This document shows positions 13,959 to 21,620 of a DNA stretch of 64,000 nucleotides, piece by piece. The stretch's first letter is position 1. Every line of letters starts with the position of its first letter. Source of the stretch: JACVRW01 sp963728495 (GTDB taxonomy: Bacteria > Actinomycetota > Thermoleophilia > Solirubrobacterales > Thermoleophilaceae); contig CAVSKI010000010.1 of the NCBI GenBank assembly GCA_963728495.1, positions 415,329 through 479,328 on the forward strand, written 5' to 3'. The notes under the pieces were generated by a model, which saw only the letters and a list, made by a program, of their open reading frames with translations, made no database searches and was not told the origin of the DNA. The position numbers were made by a program, and so were the translations under genes.

Positions 13959-16583
13959 ATGTTCCGCCCCATGACCCGGCATCGTTACCGCAGGGTCCGC
14001 GTCGCCGCTCTGGCAGTCCTCGCGACGGCGCTGTGCTTGTGCCTCGCCGCGCCGACCGCGGCGCGGACCTTCTCCGCCCCGACCTACTCCAGCCCGATCA
14101 CGATGTCGGCAGACGGAAAGCTGATCTGGGTCGTCAACCCGGGCGGTGACAACGTGGCCGTCATCGGCGCCAAGTCGAACCGGGTGCTCAAGCGGATCAA
14201 GGTCGGCGACGAGCCCCAGGGCGTGGCCGTCGATCCGAACAACCGCTACGCGTACGTCGCCAACGCGGCGGGCGGGAACGTCACGGTGATCCGGATCAAG
14301 AACCCGAAGCCCGGCAACTTCAAGGCCGGCGTCGCGAAGGACCTAGGCAAGAACGGCAAGTTCCTGACCGGCGCCGAACCGTGGAACATCGTTTCCTCAC
14401 CGAACGGGCGGCGGGTCTACGTCGCGAACAGCAGCCAGGACAGCATCACGGTCATCGATGCCACCCGCCGGGTCAAGAAGAAGGGCAAGGGGGCGGGCAA
14501 GAAGGTGATCAGCCCGAAGGTGCTCGGCTACGTCGCGCTGCGCGGCAGCGCCTGCAGCCCAAACGCGAACTCCCACTTCCAGCCGCGCGGCCTGGCGGTG
14601 AGCAAGAACAGCAAGAAGCTGCTCGTCACCAGTTTCTTCTCCTTCCAGCGGGCCGGCTTCCAGCAGGTGAACGACCAGGGTCGGCAGGGGATCGTCTGCC
14701 GCATCAAGATCAACACGAAGTCGAAGAAGGGCAAGCTCGGCGCCAAGCCGGCGGCCCGCATCCGGATCCTGCCGCGCGACACCGGATTCACCGCCGACAA
14801 GAACTTCGACAACATTCAGGACCCGGTCTTCGCCTGGCCAAACCAGATGCAGAGCATCGTTATCCGCGGCGGCCAGGCCTTCCTGCCCAACATCGCCGCC
14901 GCGCCGGAGGGCCCACAGCGCTTCAACAACTCGACAATGGCGTTCGTGAACGTCATCAACGGGATCAATGGCGGTAGTCAGAGCGACGGCAGCAACGGCA
15001 AGTTCCTGAACCTGCATCTGGGAGCTCGCACTCCCGAGGCCGGAAAGAAGAAGCTGTTCTTCGCCAACCCGTGGGCGATTGGGTTCACCAAACAGAGCGG
15101 GAACGGAGCCGCCTATGTCGTCTCGGCCGGTTCCGACCTGCTGGTCAAGGTGAACGTGTCGGGCAACGGGACGCTGAGCTTCACGGGCGGCCCCCAGACG
15201 ACGCGTTACATCGACCTGAACGATCCGGCGAACCCGGCCACGAACGGCGACAATGCGGGCAAGAACCCGCAGGGGATCGTGGTCAACAAGCAGGGGACGA
15301 GGGCCTGGGTCAACAACTTCGTCTCCCGCAACGTCTCGAAGGTCAACCTGCAGACCGATCAGGTGATCGACACGATCCGCTACGCGGCGCTGCCGTCGCC
15401 AGGATCGCCGGAGGAGATCGTGGCGGTCGGCGCGGAGATGTTCTTCGGCTCACGCGGAAACTTCGATCGGCCTGCCGGGACCACGGTCTCCACCAGCGAG
15501 CGGCTGTCGAGCGACGCCTGGCAGTCCTGCGCGAGCTGCCACTTCAAGGGGCTCACCGATAGCGTGGTCTGGGCCTTCGGCACCGGCCCGCGCAAGTCGC
15601 TCCCGCTGAACGCGAGCTTCAACCCGAACAACCGAAACCAGCAGAAGATCCTCAACTACTCGGCCGTCAACGACGAGGTCGAGGACTTCTCGCTCAACAT
15701 CCGCAACGTCTCGGGACCAGGCGCGCTCGCCGCCGCGGTGGCGTGCAGCGATCCCGCGGCGGGTCAGCCGGCGACGAGCACATTCGATCCGAACCACGGG
15801 CTGATCATCGGCGACAACGGCAACATCAATACGCCGCCGTGCATCATCAACGCGATCCCATTGAAGGCGAACGCCAACCGGCAGCAGGTCACGGTCACGC
15901 TGCCGGGTAGCAGCACCCCCGTCCCGGCGCAGACGGCGATGAGGGAATGGGTGCGCTTCGCCATCCGCACACCGGACGGGCCGTCCACGAACCAGAAGCT
16001 GGGCAAGAGCCGCCTCAACCCGGCCAATGTGCAGGCTGGTCGGGCACTCTTTGCTCAGGCGGGCTGTGCGAACTGCCACGGAGGCACCTTGTTCAGCAAC
16101 TCGATCAAGGACTACGTCTCGCCACCGGCGGCCGCGGAGATCGCCAACGAGCGCATGCCGCTGGCGCCCAACACCAACCCGGTCGGCGCCCCGTACGTCT
16201 CCAAGTTCATCACCAACATCGGCTCGTTCAACCTGGGCGTACCGGGCCAGGGCAACGACATCGGCAGCAACATCGGCGCCACCGAGTTGACCACCCCGGG
16301 CTTCAACAATGCGACCCAGCAGACGACGCCCCCGTTCGACGCGCTCGGGCGTGACTACAACAACGACGGCAAGGGCAACGGCTTCACGATCCCCTCCGTG
16401 CTCGGCATCGACTCGGCGCCCCCCTACTACCACAACGGAGCGTGCGAGACGCTCGACTGCGTGCTCAGCAACGTCAAGCACCGCACCTCCACGCCGGGCG
16501 GGGGCCCCGGGTCTCAGCCGGACGCGCTCGCGAACGCCAAGGACCGGGCCCGGGTCATCGCGTTCCTAAGGTCGCTCGACTGA
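13959..16583 (+). CDS. secreted YVTN beta-propeller protein with two c-type heme sites
   Basis: 874 residues. A signal peptide (AALAVLATALCLCLAAPTAA) is followed by beta-propeller repeats (ITMSADGKLIWVVNPGGDNVAVI; GVAVDPNNRYAYVANAAG; WNIVSSPNGRRVYVANSSQDSITVID). The C-terminal third has CASCH (Cys524) and CANCH (Cys703), two heme c attachment motifs, plus VRFAIRTPDGPS and PPYYHNGAC segments as in the MauG/diheme peroxidase fold. The start has GGAGG nine bases upstream. It sits between ccm genes, so the maturation machinery and a substrate are encoded together. An extracytoplasmic electron-transfer or oxidase role is likely; the substrate is unknown. Confidence 0.85.
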   Translation: MFRPMTRHRYRRVRVAALAVLATALCLCLAAPTAARTFSAPTYSSPITMSADGKLIWVVNPGGDNVAVIGAKSNRVLKRIKVGDEPQGVAVDPNNRYAYVANAAGGNVTVIRIKNPKPGNFKAGVAKDLGKNGKFLTGAEPWNIVSSPNGRRVYVANSSQDSITVIDATRRVKKKGKGAGKKVISPKVLGYVALRGSACSPNANSHFQPRGLAVSKNSKKLLVTSFFSFQRAGFQQVNDQGRQGIVCRIKINTKSKKGKLGAKPAARIRILPRDTGFTADKNFDNIQDPVFAWPNQMQSIVIRGGQAFLPNIAAAPEGPQRFNNSTMAFVNVINGINGGSQSDGSNGKFLNLHLGARTPEAGKKKLFFANPWAIGFTKQSGNGAAYVVSAGSDLLVKVNVSGNGTLSFTGGPQTTRYIDLNDPANPATNGDNAGKNPQGIVVNKQGTRAWVNNFVSRNVSKVNLQTDQVIDTIRYAALPSPGSPEEIVAVGAEMFFGSRGNFDRPAGTTVSTSERLSSDAWQSCASCHFKGLTDSVVWAFGTGPRKSLPLNASFNPNNRNQQKILNYSAVNDEVEDFSLNIRNVSGPGALAAAVACSDPAAGQPATSTFDPNHGLIIGDNGNINTPPCIINAIPLKANANRQQVTVTLPGSSTPVPAQTAMREWVRFAIRTPDGPSTNQKLGKSRLNPANVQAGRALFAQAGCANCHGGTLFSNSIKDYVSPPAAAEIANERMPLAPNTNPVGAPYVSKFITNIGSFNLGVPGQGNDIGSNIGATELTTPGFNNATQQTTPPFDALGRDYNNDGKGNGFTIPSVLGIDSAPPYYHNGACETLDCVLSNVKHRTSTPGGGPGSQPDALANAKDRARVIAFLRSLD

Positions 16584-16596
16584 GAGGTGGCTTGCC

Positions 16597-16749
16597 GTGC
16601 CCGCACTGCCGCTTGACGAGGCCGGCAAGTACGTGGCCGGCGCGTACCTCGTGTTCCTCACGCTGATTCTGGTCTACGTAGCGATCATCGGCACGAAGAT
16701 CGCCCGCATCGATCGGGAGCTGTCAGAGCTGGCGAAGGACGACCAGTGA
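16597..16749 (+). CDS. CcmD-like small membrane protein, 50 residues
   Basis: A short gene starting at GTG 16597. Its one membrane helix is in YVAGAYLVFLTLILVYVAII, followed by GTKIARIDRELSEL. The order Y-hydrophobic helix, then basic-acidic ARIxREL tail, is the hallmark of CcmD (heme exporter D), which helps release holo-CcmE from the CcmABC complex. Its stop overlaps the next start by GTGA. Upstream lie the ccm genes and the diheme cytochrome. CcmD is poorly conserved, so the name rests on topology, tail motif and context. Confidence 0.7.
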   Translation: MPALPLDEAGKYVAGAYLVFLTLILVYVAIIGTKIARIDRELSELAKDDQ

Positions 16750-17054
16750 CGGCCGACGTCACGCCCACGATCTCGGCGCTGCAGCGCCGCGGCGACCAGG
16801 TCGTCGAGCATTTGCTGCGGGAGAACGAGTCGCGCTGGGAGTCGCCCTCGCAGGCAGACCGCGACCGCCTCGAGACGCTGGCTCATTCGGTGGCATCGCG
16901 CTTGCTGCACGAGCCGGCCCTGCGTCTCGAGAGCTCGAGCGCCGAGACGTGCTTGCAGTACGAGCACGCCCTGCGAGAGCTCTTCTGCTTGGGTTCGGCA
17001 GGGGAGGAGCCCACGCAGGCCGTTGGGCGGGTCGCCGCCGCGCAGCCCGCCTAA
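16746..17054 (+). CDS. free-standing glutamyl-tRNA reductase dimerisation-domain protein
   Basis: 102 residues, translationally coupled to the CcmD-like gene (GTGA). Nearly the whole length matches the C-terminal helical dimerisation domain of glutamyl-tRNA reductase (HemA): PTISALQRRGDQVVEHLL, then RDRLETLAHSVASRLLHEPALRL, then YEHALRELFCL, which correspond to the family's TALRRRAxxVV, KLLHxPTxRL and YxEALRELFxL segments. The catalytic Cys domain and the NADPH domain are absent, so it cannot make glutamate-semialdehyde. It might bind HemA or another partner and tune heme supply to cytochrome c maturation (inference). It overlaps a minus-strand gene by 296 bp. Confidence 0.75.
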   Translation: MTADVTPTISALQRRGDQVVEHLLRENESRWESPSQADRDRLETLAHSVASRLLHEPALRLESSSAETCLQYEHALRELFCLGSAGEEPTQAVGRVAAAQPA

Positions 17055-17973
17055 CCAGCAGGCTGGTCCGAAGCTGATCGGCCCCCGCCCAGGCGGCGAA
17101 GCAGAGGCCGCCCAACGTTCCCGTGACCGTGCTGAGCACACCGGCCGCGGCCGCGAGGGCCACGCCGTCGCTGCCGAGAATCAGCACCGCAGCGGCCGCG
17201 CCCACCGCCGGCCCTACCGGTAGCTGTCCGAGCGTGACCAGGGCGATCAGGACCGCCGTGGCGTCCAACACCGAGGCGTCGACACCGACGGCGTGCAGCA
17301 GCAGCCAGTTGCGGGCGATCTGGCAGAAGACCGCGATCAGCACCAAGCCGACCACGCGGAGCCCACCGTTCAGGCTGCGGAGCACCGCCAAGCCCCGCCA
17401 CAGCTTGCGACCCTCGCGCAGGGCCAGCCGGCGCAGGCCGACGCTCGCCGCACCGACCACCACCAAGCCGATGACCGGCGACCACCAGGGCAGGCCCAAC
17501 GGCACCACCAGCGTGAACGAGGCCAGCGCGGCGAGCATCGCCTCGACGGCGATGATGGGGAACTCGGCGGCGATGAGAGTCGGTACCTGAGGGCACACAT
17601 CGGGAGACGAGCGCCTCAGCGCCGCGATGCGGGCGGCCACCCCCAGCTGCCCATTCAGCACGCTGCCGACCACCTGCATGCTCGACGCGCGATAGAGGGT
17701 TCGGCGGTCGACCCTGCCGCCGGCCGCCTCGATCGTCAGATGCCACGCCTCGCTGCGCGACACCAGGGCGACAACCTGGAGCAACACCGCAAGGACGAGG
17801 ACCCATGCGGCCGCGCTCTCGAGCGCCTGGGTGAACTCCTCGCGCCGGCCGGCCAGCAGCAGCGCGATGATCGCCGCGGTGAGCAGCGAGCCGAGCACCG
17901 TGAGCGGCCCCTGCCGCCGGCGGGCAAAGCTCCGAACGCGCGCGAACACGCGCGCTGCGCCGCTTACCTCCAC
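16759..17973 (-). CDS. flippase-like/lysylphosphatidylglycerol synthase-type membrane protein
   Basis: 404 residues as read. Residues about 25-300 form seven or eight membrane helices with the UPF0104/LPG-synthase transmembrane pattern: SSMQVVGSVLNGQLGVAARI, TLIAAEFPIIAVEAMLA, VLIALVTLGQLPVGPAVGAAAAVLI and LSTVTGTLGGLCFAAWAGADQL. The family moves lipids or lipid-linked glycans across the membrane. From about residue 306 the frame continues as an Arg/Ser/Pro-rich tail antisense to the GluTR-domain gene. That tail may be a real but unstructured extension or a consequence of a lost stop codon; the fold ends near 17057. Confidence 0.72.
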   Translation of the reverse strand: MEVSGAARVFARVRSFARRRQGPLTVLGSLLTAAIIALLLAGRREEFTQALESAAAWVLVLAVLLQVVALVSRSEAWHLTIEAAGGRVDRRTLYRASSMQVVGSVLNGQLGVAARIAALRRSSPDVCPQVPTLIAAEFPIIAVEAMLAALASFTLVVPLGLPWWSPVIGLVVVGAASVGLRRLALREGRKLWRGLAVLRSLNGGLRVVGLVLIAVFCQIARNWLLLHAVGVDASVLDATAVLIALVTLGQLPVGPAVGAAAAVLILGSDGVALAAAAGVLSTVTGTLGGLCFAAWAGADQLRTSLLVRRAARRRPAQRPAWAPPLPNPSRRALAGRARTASTSRRSSSRDAGPARAASAMPPNEPASRGGRGLPARATPSATRSPAANARRPGRRGAAAPRSWA

Positions 17974-17980
17974 GGACCGG

Positions 17981-18193
17981 CTACGGTCGGGGGCGATTCA
18001 CCAGATCCGCGTGCGACTTGGCCGCCGCTGTCTGGCGAACGAGCTGCCGTTCCCGCTCGTAGGTCTCGCGTTCGACCTTGCCGACCTTGCGCGCTTCCGC
18101 GTTGCGTGAGCTCACGCGGTCCAGGGTTTCCTTCCAAGCCTGCTCGCCGCGGGTCGACGACTTCCAGTTGGAGCTGTCGTCCTGATCGGTCAT
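17981..18193 (-). CDS. small conserved charged protein, 70 residues
   Basis: A hydrophilic, helical protein: SSNWKSSTRGEQAWKETLDR then SRNAEARKVGKVERETYERER and an Arg-rich end. The KSSTRGEQAWKETL and NAEARKVGKxERETYE segments recur in short actinobacterial proteins of unknown function. It lacks a membrane helix or Cys. It is probably cytoplasmic, and its location 7 bp upstream of the flippase-like gene on the same strand implies co-transcription. Confidence 0.68.
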   Translation of the reverse strand: MTDQDDSSNWKSSTRGEQAWKETLDRVSSRNAEARKVGKVERETYERERQLVRQTAAAKSHADLVNRPRP

Positions 18194-18277
18194 ATGGTCA
18201 GTCCTAGCGGCTCCCAGGGGATTGGACCACCGGGGGGCGCAGGGAGCGCTTCACCCGACTGTGGCGGACTTATTGTG

Positions 18278-18303
18278 GCACCCGCCCGCGGGCGGGCGGG
18301 TGC
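18278..18303 (-). terminator. perfect GC hairpin downstream of the cold-shock gene
   Basis: GCACCCGCCCGC and GCGGGCGGGTGC are exact complements with two bases between, 14 bp beyond the cold-shock stop codon on the minus strand. There is no strong T-run after it. Its position and stability fit a Rho-independent-like terminator of the csp transcript; as a GC-rich palindrome it could also act on the other strand. Confidence 0.55.
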
Positions 18304-18317
18304 GCACAACGGCGCGG

Positions 18318-18521
18318 TCAGATCGGCCGTACGTTCACTGCCTTCGGGCCCTTGTCGCCGGGCTCGGCGTCGTACTCGACCTTCGCGCCCTCGGCGAGCG
18401 ACTTGAAGCCATCGCCGGCGATGCCGGTGTGATGGACGAAAAGGTCCTTGCCGGCTTCATCGGGCGTGACGAAGCCGAAGCCCTTGTCGTCGCTGAACCA
18501 CTTGACGGTTCCAGTGGCCAT
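18318..18521 (-). CDS. cold-shock protein, CspA family
   Basis: 67 residues, the full usual length. RNA-binding motifs RNP1 (KGFGFV) and RNP2 (LFVHH) are intact in WFSDDKGFGFVTPDEAGKDLFVHHTGI. It is a single-strand nucleic-acid chaperone. The upstream sequence AAGGAGGTAGAAA before ATG is the strongest Shine-Dalgarno seen in the window, consistent with high expression. A 5' leader of roughly 100 nt separates it from the glycosyltransferase gene, and a GC hairpin follows. Confidence 0.95.
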   Translation of the reverse strand: MATGTVKWFSDDKGFGFVTPDEAGKDLFVHHTGIAGDGFKSLAEGAKVEYDAEPGDKGPKAVNVRPI

Positions 18522-18596
18522 TTTCTACCTCCTTGTTGTGTGCTGCGTACGCGGAGGTGCTGGAAGCAACGACTACGGGCGCTGGCACTACGTAGC

Positions 18597-18610
18597 CGAG
18601 CCTAGGCTCG
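18597..18610. promoter_or_regulatory. 14-bp perfect palindrome between glycosyltransferase and csp
   Basis: CGAGCCTAGGCTCG is fully symmetrical and lies 33 bp after the glycosyltransferase stop and 76 bp before the csp start on the minus strand. It could be the end of the upstream transcript (five-bp stem, CTAG loop) or an operator in the csp promoter region. It contains the rare CTAG tetranucleotide. Confidence 0.35.
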
Positions 18611-18642
18611 ACTCGAACGCACCGAACGCTAGCAGTGATCGC

Positions 18643-19926
18643 CTACGCTGCAAGCCGCGACACCAGATTGGCAGCCCGGACGGTTCCGGGCGCCTCGCGC
18701 AGGCGGCGCGACAGCGCGGCCCGCCGCTGGGCAAGATCGGCGTCGCCGAGCAGCCGGTCAATGGCGGCGAGAAGCTCCGGCGGATCGTGGCCGTAGGTGT
18801 CGAGCCGGATTCCGAAGCCGGTCTCGTGAATCCGCTGGGCGTTGTCGTACTGGTCCCAGAACACAGGCAGCACGACCATCGGCTTGCCGAAGTAGAGCGA
18901 CTCCGTGACGGTGTTGTTGCCGCCGTGGGTGATCACCAGGTCGACCAGCGGAAGGATCGAGGTCTGGGGCAGGAACTCCTCACCGACCATGTTGGCGCCG
19001 AGCTCGAGCTGCTCGTGCTGAGGGCCCTTCGAGACCACCACCCGGTACGGCGAGCCGGCGAGAGCGCCAACCAGCCCGCGCATCAGCTCGAGGTCCCCGG
19101 AGGCAAGCGACCCAAGGCTCAGGTAGACGAGCGGACCCTCACCGGAGGCCAGCGGCTCCGGTAGGGACCAGGCGGCGTCCGTGGTCCGGACGCTCGCCTC
19201 CAGGTTTTGCCAGGACGGGCCGAGCGCGGCGGCACGCGCGTAGTCCACCTCGCGCGGATAGATCCACAGGTTCAGCCAGGGAGAGGTGTGTATGAACTCG
19301 AGCTCGGGCAGCGCCGGCGCTCCCCGTTCGCGACAGAACGCGTCGAAGTCGGCGTGCATCTCCGAATGAGAGCGCTCGTATTCGCGGCGGTAGGCCGCCC
19401 AGCCCGAGTCGTCGGAGGTGGGGTAGCCGGAGAAGGTCGGCGGCACCCGCGGGTCCCTCACCTCGGCCGGGTTGCAGGACACGATTCGCACCCAGGGACG
19501 GCCCGAGGCCGACAGTGCCGGAAAGCTCACGACGTTGTCCTCGACGATCACATCCGGCTGGACCTCGTCGATGATCTCGACCAGCCGCTGGTCGACGTGC
19601 TTGGCGCCGTCGATCAGTGCCTGGAAGGTGGGAGCGATGAAGCCCTCGAGCTGCTCGATGGTCGGCTTGCGAAAGACCGGAGCCGTCTCGCGGATGTAGT
19701 CCTTCCAGAACTGGCCGGGGTCCTCTTCGTCCTCCGCGGGCGGCGTCAGCCTCATGAGCCGTTCCTCGAAGCCCTTCTCCTCGAGCGCTCCCCTGAAGGA
19801 CTCCTCGACGATGAACACCACGCGGTGGCCTCGCTCGCGCAGCACGTGGCCGATACCCACGCAGTTGTTGGTGGGCCCGTAGGCGCCCTCCGGGAAGAAG
19901 ACGAACGTCTGGTGCCGCTCGCTCAC
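18643..19926 (-). CDS. UDP-glycosyltransferase, MGT (macrolide-type) family
   Basis: 427 residues with the GT-B two-domain form. The N-terminal acceptor domain begins HQTFVFFPEGAYGPTNNCVGIGHVLRE. The C-terminal donor domain contains VYLSLGSLASG, the ILPLVDLVITHGGNNTVTES donor-binding block (HGGxNTxxE) and PMVVLPVFWDQYDNAQRI (the D-Q pair contacting the sugar). Such enzymes glycosylate macrolides, terpenoids or sterol-like acceptors. GTG 19926 overlaps the stop of the upstream hydrolase-methyltransferase fusion (GTGA), so the two are coupled and may modify the same small molecule. Confidence 0.88.
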   Translation of the reverse strand: MSERHQTFVFFPEGAYGPTNNCVGIGHVLRERGHRVVFIVEESFRGALEEKGFEERLMRLTPPAEDEEDPGQFWKDYIRETAPVFRKPTIEQLEGFIAPTFQALIDGAKHVDQRLVEIIDEVQPDVIVEDNVVSFPALSASGRPWVRIVSCNPAEVRDPRVPPTFSGYPTSDDSGWAAYRREYERSHSEMHADFDAFCRERGAPALPELEFIHTSPWLNLWIYPREVDYARAAALGPSWQNLEASVRTTDAAWSLPEPLASGEGPLVYLSLGSLASGDLELMRGLVGALAGSPYRVVVSKGPQHEQLELGANMVGEEFLPQTSILPLVDLVITHGGNNTVTESLYFGKPMVVLPVFWDQYDNAQRIHETGFGIRLDTYGHDPPELLAAIDRLLGDADLAQRRAALSRRLREAPGTVRAANLVSRLAA

Positions 19927-21401
19927 GGTCCGGGCTTGCGGGCGGAGGCGACCTTGGCGGACACGGGGATCTCGAGGCCGGGGCCGGCCCGGTACTGCTC
20001 CACGAGCCGGTCGAAGGATGCGCGGATCTGCCCCTGGGCGTCCCCGGACTGGCCCTGCATGAGCGCCGCGGTGCGAACGGTGCTGTCGAGTAGACCACGC
20101 CAGAGATCGTCGGGCGACCCGACAGGGTGCGTAAAGGAGACGCGCTCCATCTCGAAGTCCCGAAGGCCGTGATTGCCGAGCAGGCGGGCCAACTCGCGCT
20201 CCTCGGAGAAGCGAAAGAATGGCGGTCCGGGGGGAACGTCCGCCGGCGGGTGGGCCCCCACTTCGGCCACCGCGTCGAGCAAGACGCCGATGAAGCGGGC
20301 TCGCTCGGGGAGATCCCACACCGTCAGGGCGAGCCGACCGCCGGGCGCGAGCACTCGCGCGAACTCCCCGGCGACCTGCTCGGGGCGGCTGACGTGGTGC
20401 ATCAGGAAGCTCCCGATCACTGCATCGAACGAGTCGTCCGGGAAGGGCAGGGCCTCCGCGTCGCCCGTGCGAAAGTCGAGCTGCGGATAGCGCTTGCGGG
20501 CCAGGGTGACCATGCCTTCCGCGATGTCAACTCCGATCACCGACGCCCCGCGCTCGGCCGCCCGCGCCGTGGCATGGCCCGGACCGCTGGCCACGTCGAG
20601 CATGCGAGTACCGGAGCGCACATCCGCCGCGTCGAGAAGCGGCTCGATCAATCGCGGCGTGATCTGGCCCAGGAAGCTGCCGTAGGTCACGGCCTTGGCT
20701 TCCCAGCCCGTTGCCTCGAACGCGTTGAACTCGTCGGCGGCGGCGATCTCGGACAGCAGGGCGGCCACGGCCTGTGGGGCCACCTCCATCGCCATGTGAC
20801 CGGCCTCGAGCTCGTGGTAGTCCCAGCCCGCGGCGCGCGCCCGCGCCGCCGTCTGTGCAAAGCCCGACTTCGTACACGAGACATAGGTGCGCGGTACCGA
20901 CCGGGCGGCCGGGTTGCGCAGCTCGATGCGGTCGGTCAGGACCTGGAGCGGGGTGGTGGTGAGCAGCCGGCGAAGCCTCTCCGCCTGCTCCTCGGTGTCC
21001 ACCCCGGCAAACCACGGGTCGAGCGGTGGGATCAGCCCGTCCTGTGCACGAGGGCGAAGCGCGCTGTCGAGGTCGGGGCGCGTGTCGAACGCCGACTGGC
21101 CGTCCTGGGGCGCGAACGCGTCCAGGTACACCAGGCGTCCGATTCGCTCGGGCACCCGCTCGGCGGCCCCGGTAATCGGCATGCCGCCGTAGGAGTGGCC
21201 GACGAGGTGGACCCCGGTGAGATCGCTGCTCTGGACCGTCTGCGCCACGTGGGCGGCATGATCTTCGAGCGTGGTGGCGGGGTCGTCCATCCCCGGCAGC
21301 GAGGGGCACGCTACGAGGTGTCCCTCCTGTTCGAGCAGCGGCCGCACCTGGTCCCAGGCCCACGCACCTCCGCCTGATCCATGGACGAGCACGAAGTTCA
21401 C
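19923..21401 (-). CDS. alpha/beta-hydrolase fused to SAM-dependent methyltransferase
   Basis: 492 residues with two complete domains. Residues 1-222 are a pheromone/salicylate-esterase-type alpha/beta hydrolase: FVLVHGSGGGAWAW oxyanion loop, GHSYGG nucleophile (Ser70) and LEAGHMAM (His202). Residues 223-492 are a class I methyltransferase with LDVASGPGHAT (motif I, about 268-278), GDAEALPFPDDSFDAV and VLAPGGRLALTVWD. The second half starts DEFNAFEATGW, the usual beginning of free-standing enzymes, so it looks like two genes joined in frame. Combined ester hydrolysis and methylation next to a glycosyltransferase suggests tailoring or detoxification of a secondary metabolite (inference). Confidence 0.85.
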   Translation of the reverse strand: MNFVLVHGSGGGAWAWDQVRPLLEQEGHLVACPSLPGMDDPATTLEDHAAHVAQTVQSSDLTGVHLVGHSYGGMPITGAAERVPERIGRLVYLDAFAPQDGQSAFDTRPDLDSALRPRAQDGLIPPLDPWFAGVDTEEQAERLRRLLTTTPLQVLTDRIELRNPAARSVPRTYVSCTKSGFAQTAARARAAGWDYHELEAGHMAMEVAPQAVAALLSEIAAADEFNAFEATGWEAKAVTYGSFLGQITPRLIEPLLDAADVRSGTRMLDVASGPGHATARAAERGASVIGVDIAEGMVTLARKRYPQLDFRTGDAEALPFPDDSFDAVIGSFLMHHVSRPEQVAGEFARVLAPGGRLALTVWDLPERARFIGVLLDAVAEVGAHPPADVPPGPPFFRFSEERELARLLGNHGLRDFEMERVSFTHPVGSPDDLWRGLLDSTVRTAALMQGQSGDAQGQIRASFDRLVEQYRAGPGLEIPVSAKVASARKPGP

Positions 21402-21491
21402 GCACGGAAGGATCGCGCAGACGGCGGCACGGTGCTGGACGACTGCGCCAATCTCTTGCCTCTCGGCGCATCGATTGCCACCATATGGGAT

Positions 21492-21620
21492 ATGTGCCTG
21501 GACGGTCCCTCGGTGAGGGTCATCTCGGAGCCGCTGGAGCTACAGCCGGCCCCGGCGCCCTGGCCCGTTCCGGAGCCCTGTGAGCCTGAACGCGAGGCCG
21601 AGCCGGCGAACTCGTCGTGA
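21492..21620 (+). CDS. possible 42-residue proline-rich protein
   Basis: ATG 21492 opens a short frame (MCLDGPSVRVISEPLELQ, then a Pro/Glu-rich end) whose stop overlaps the next gene's GTG start by four bases. The overlap and the lack of Arg-rich antisense character favour a gene, but there is no homology. It could equally be a leader or a spurious frame. Longer starts (from 21381) would overlap the divergent hydrolase-methyltransferase gene. Confidence 0.3.
   Translation: MCLDGPSVRVISEPLELQPAPAPWPVPEPCEPEREAEPANSS

Noticed and set aside
14381..14977. Alternate-frame product within the diheme cytochrome gene
   Set aside because: Gln/Arg-rich; the other frame has signal peptide, repeats and CxxCH motifs.
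18278..18303. CRISPR-like or tandem repeat in the csp downstream region
   Set aside because: Only a single GC palindrome; no spaced repeats.
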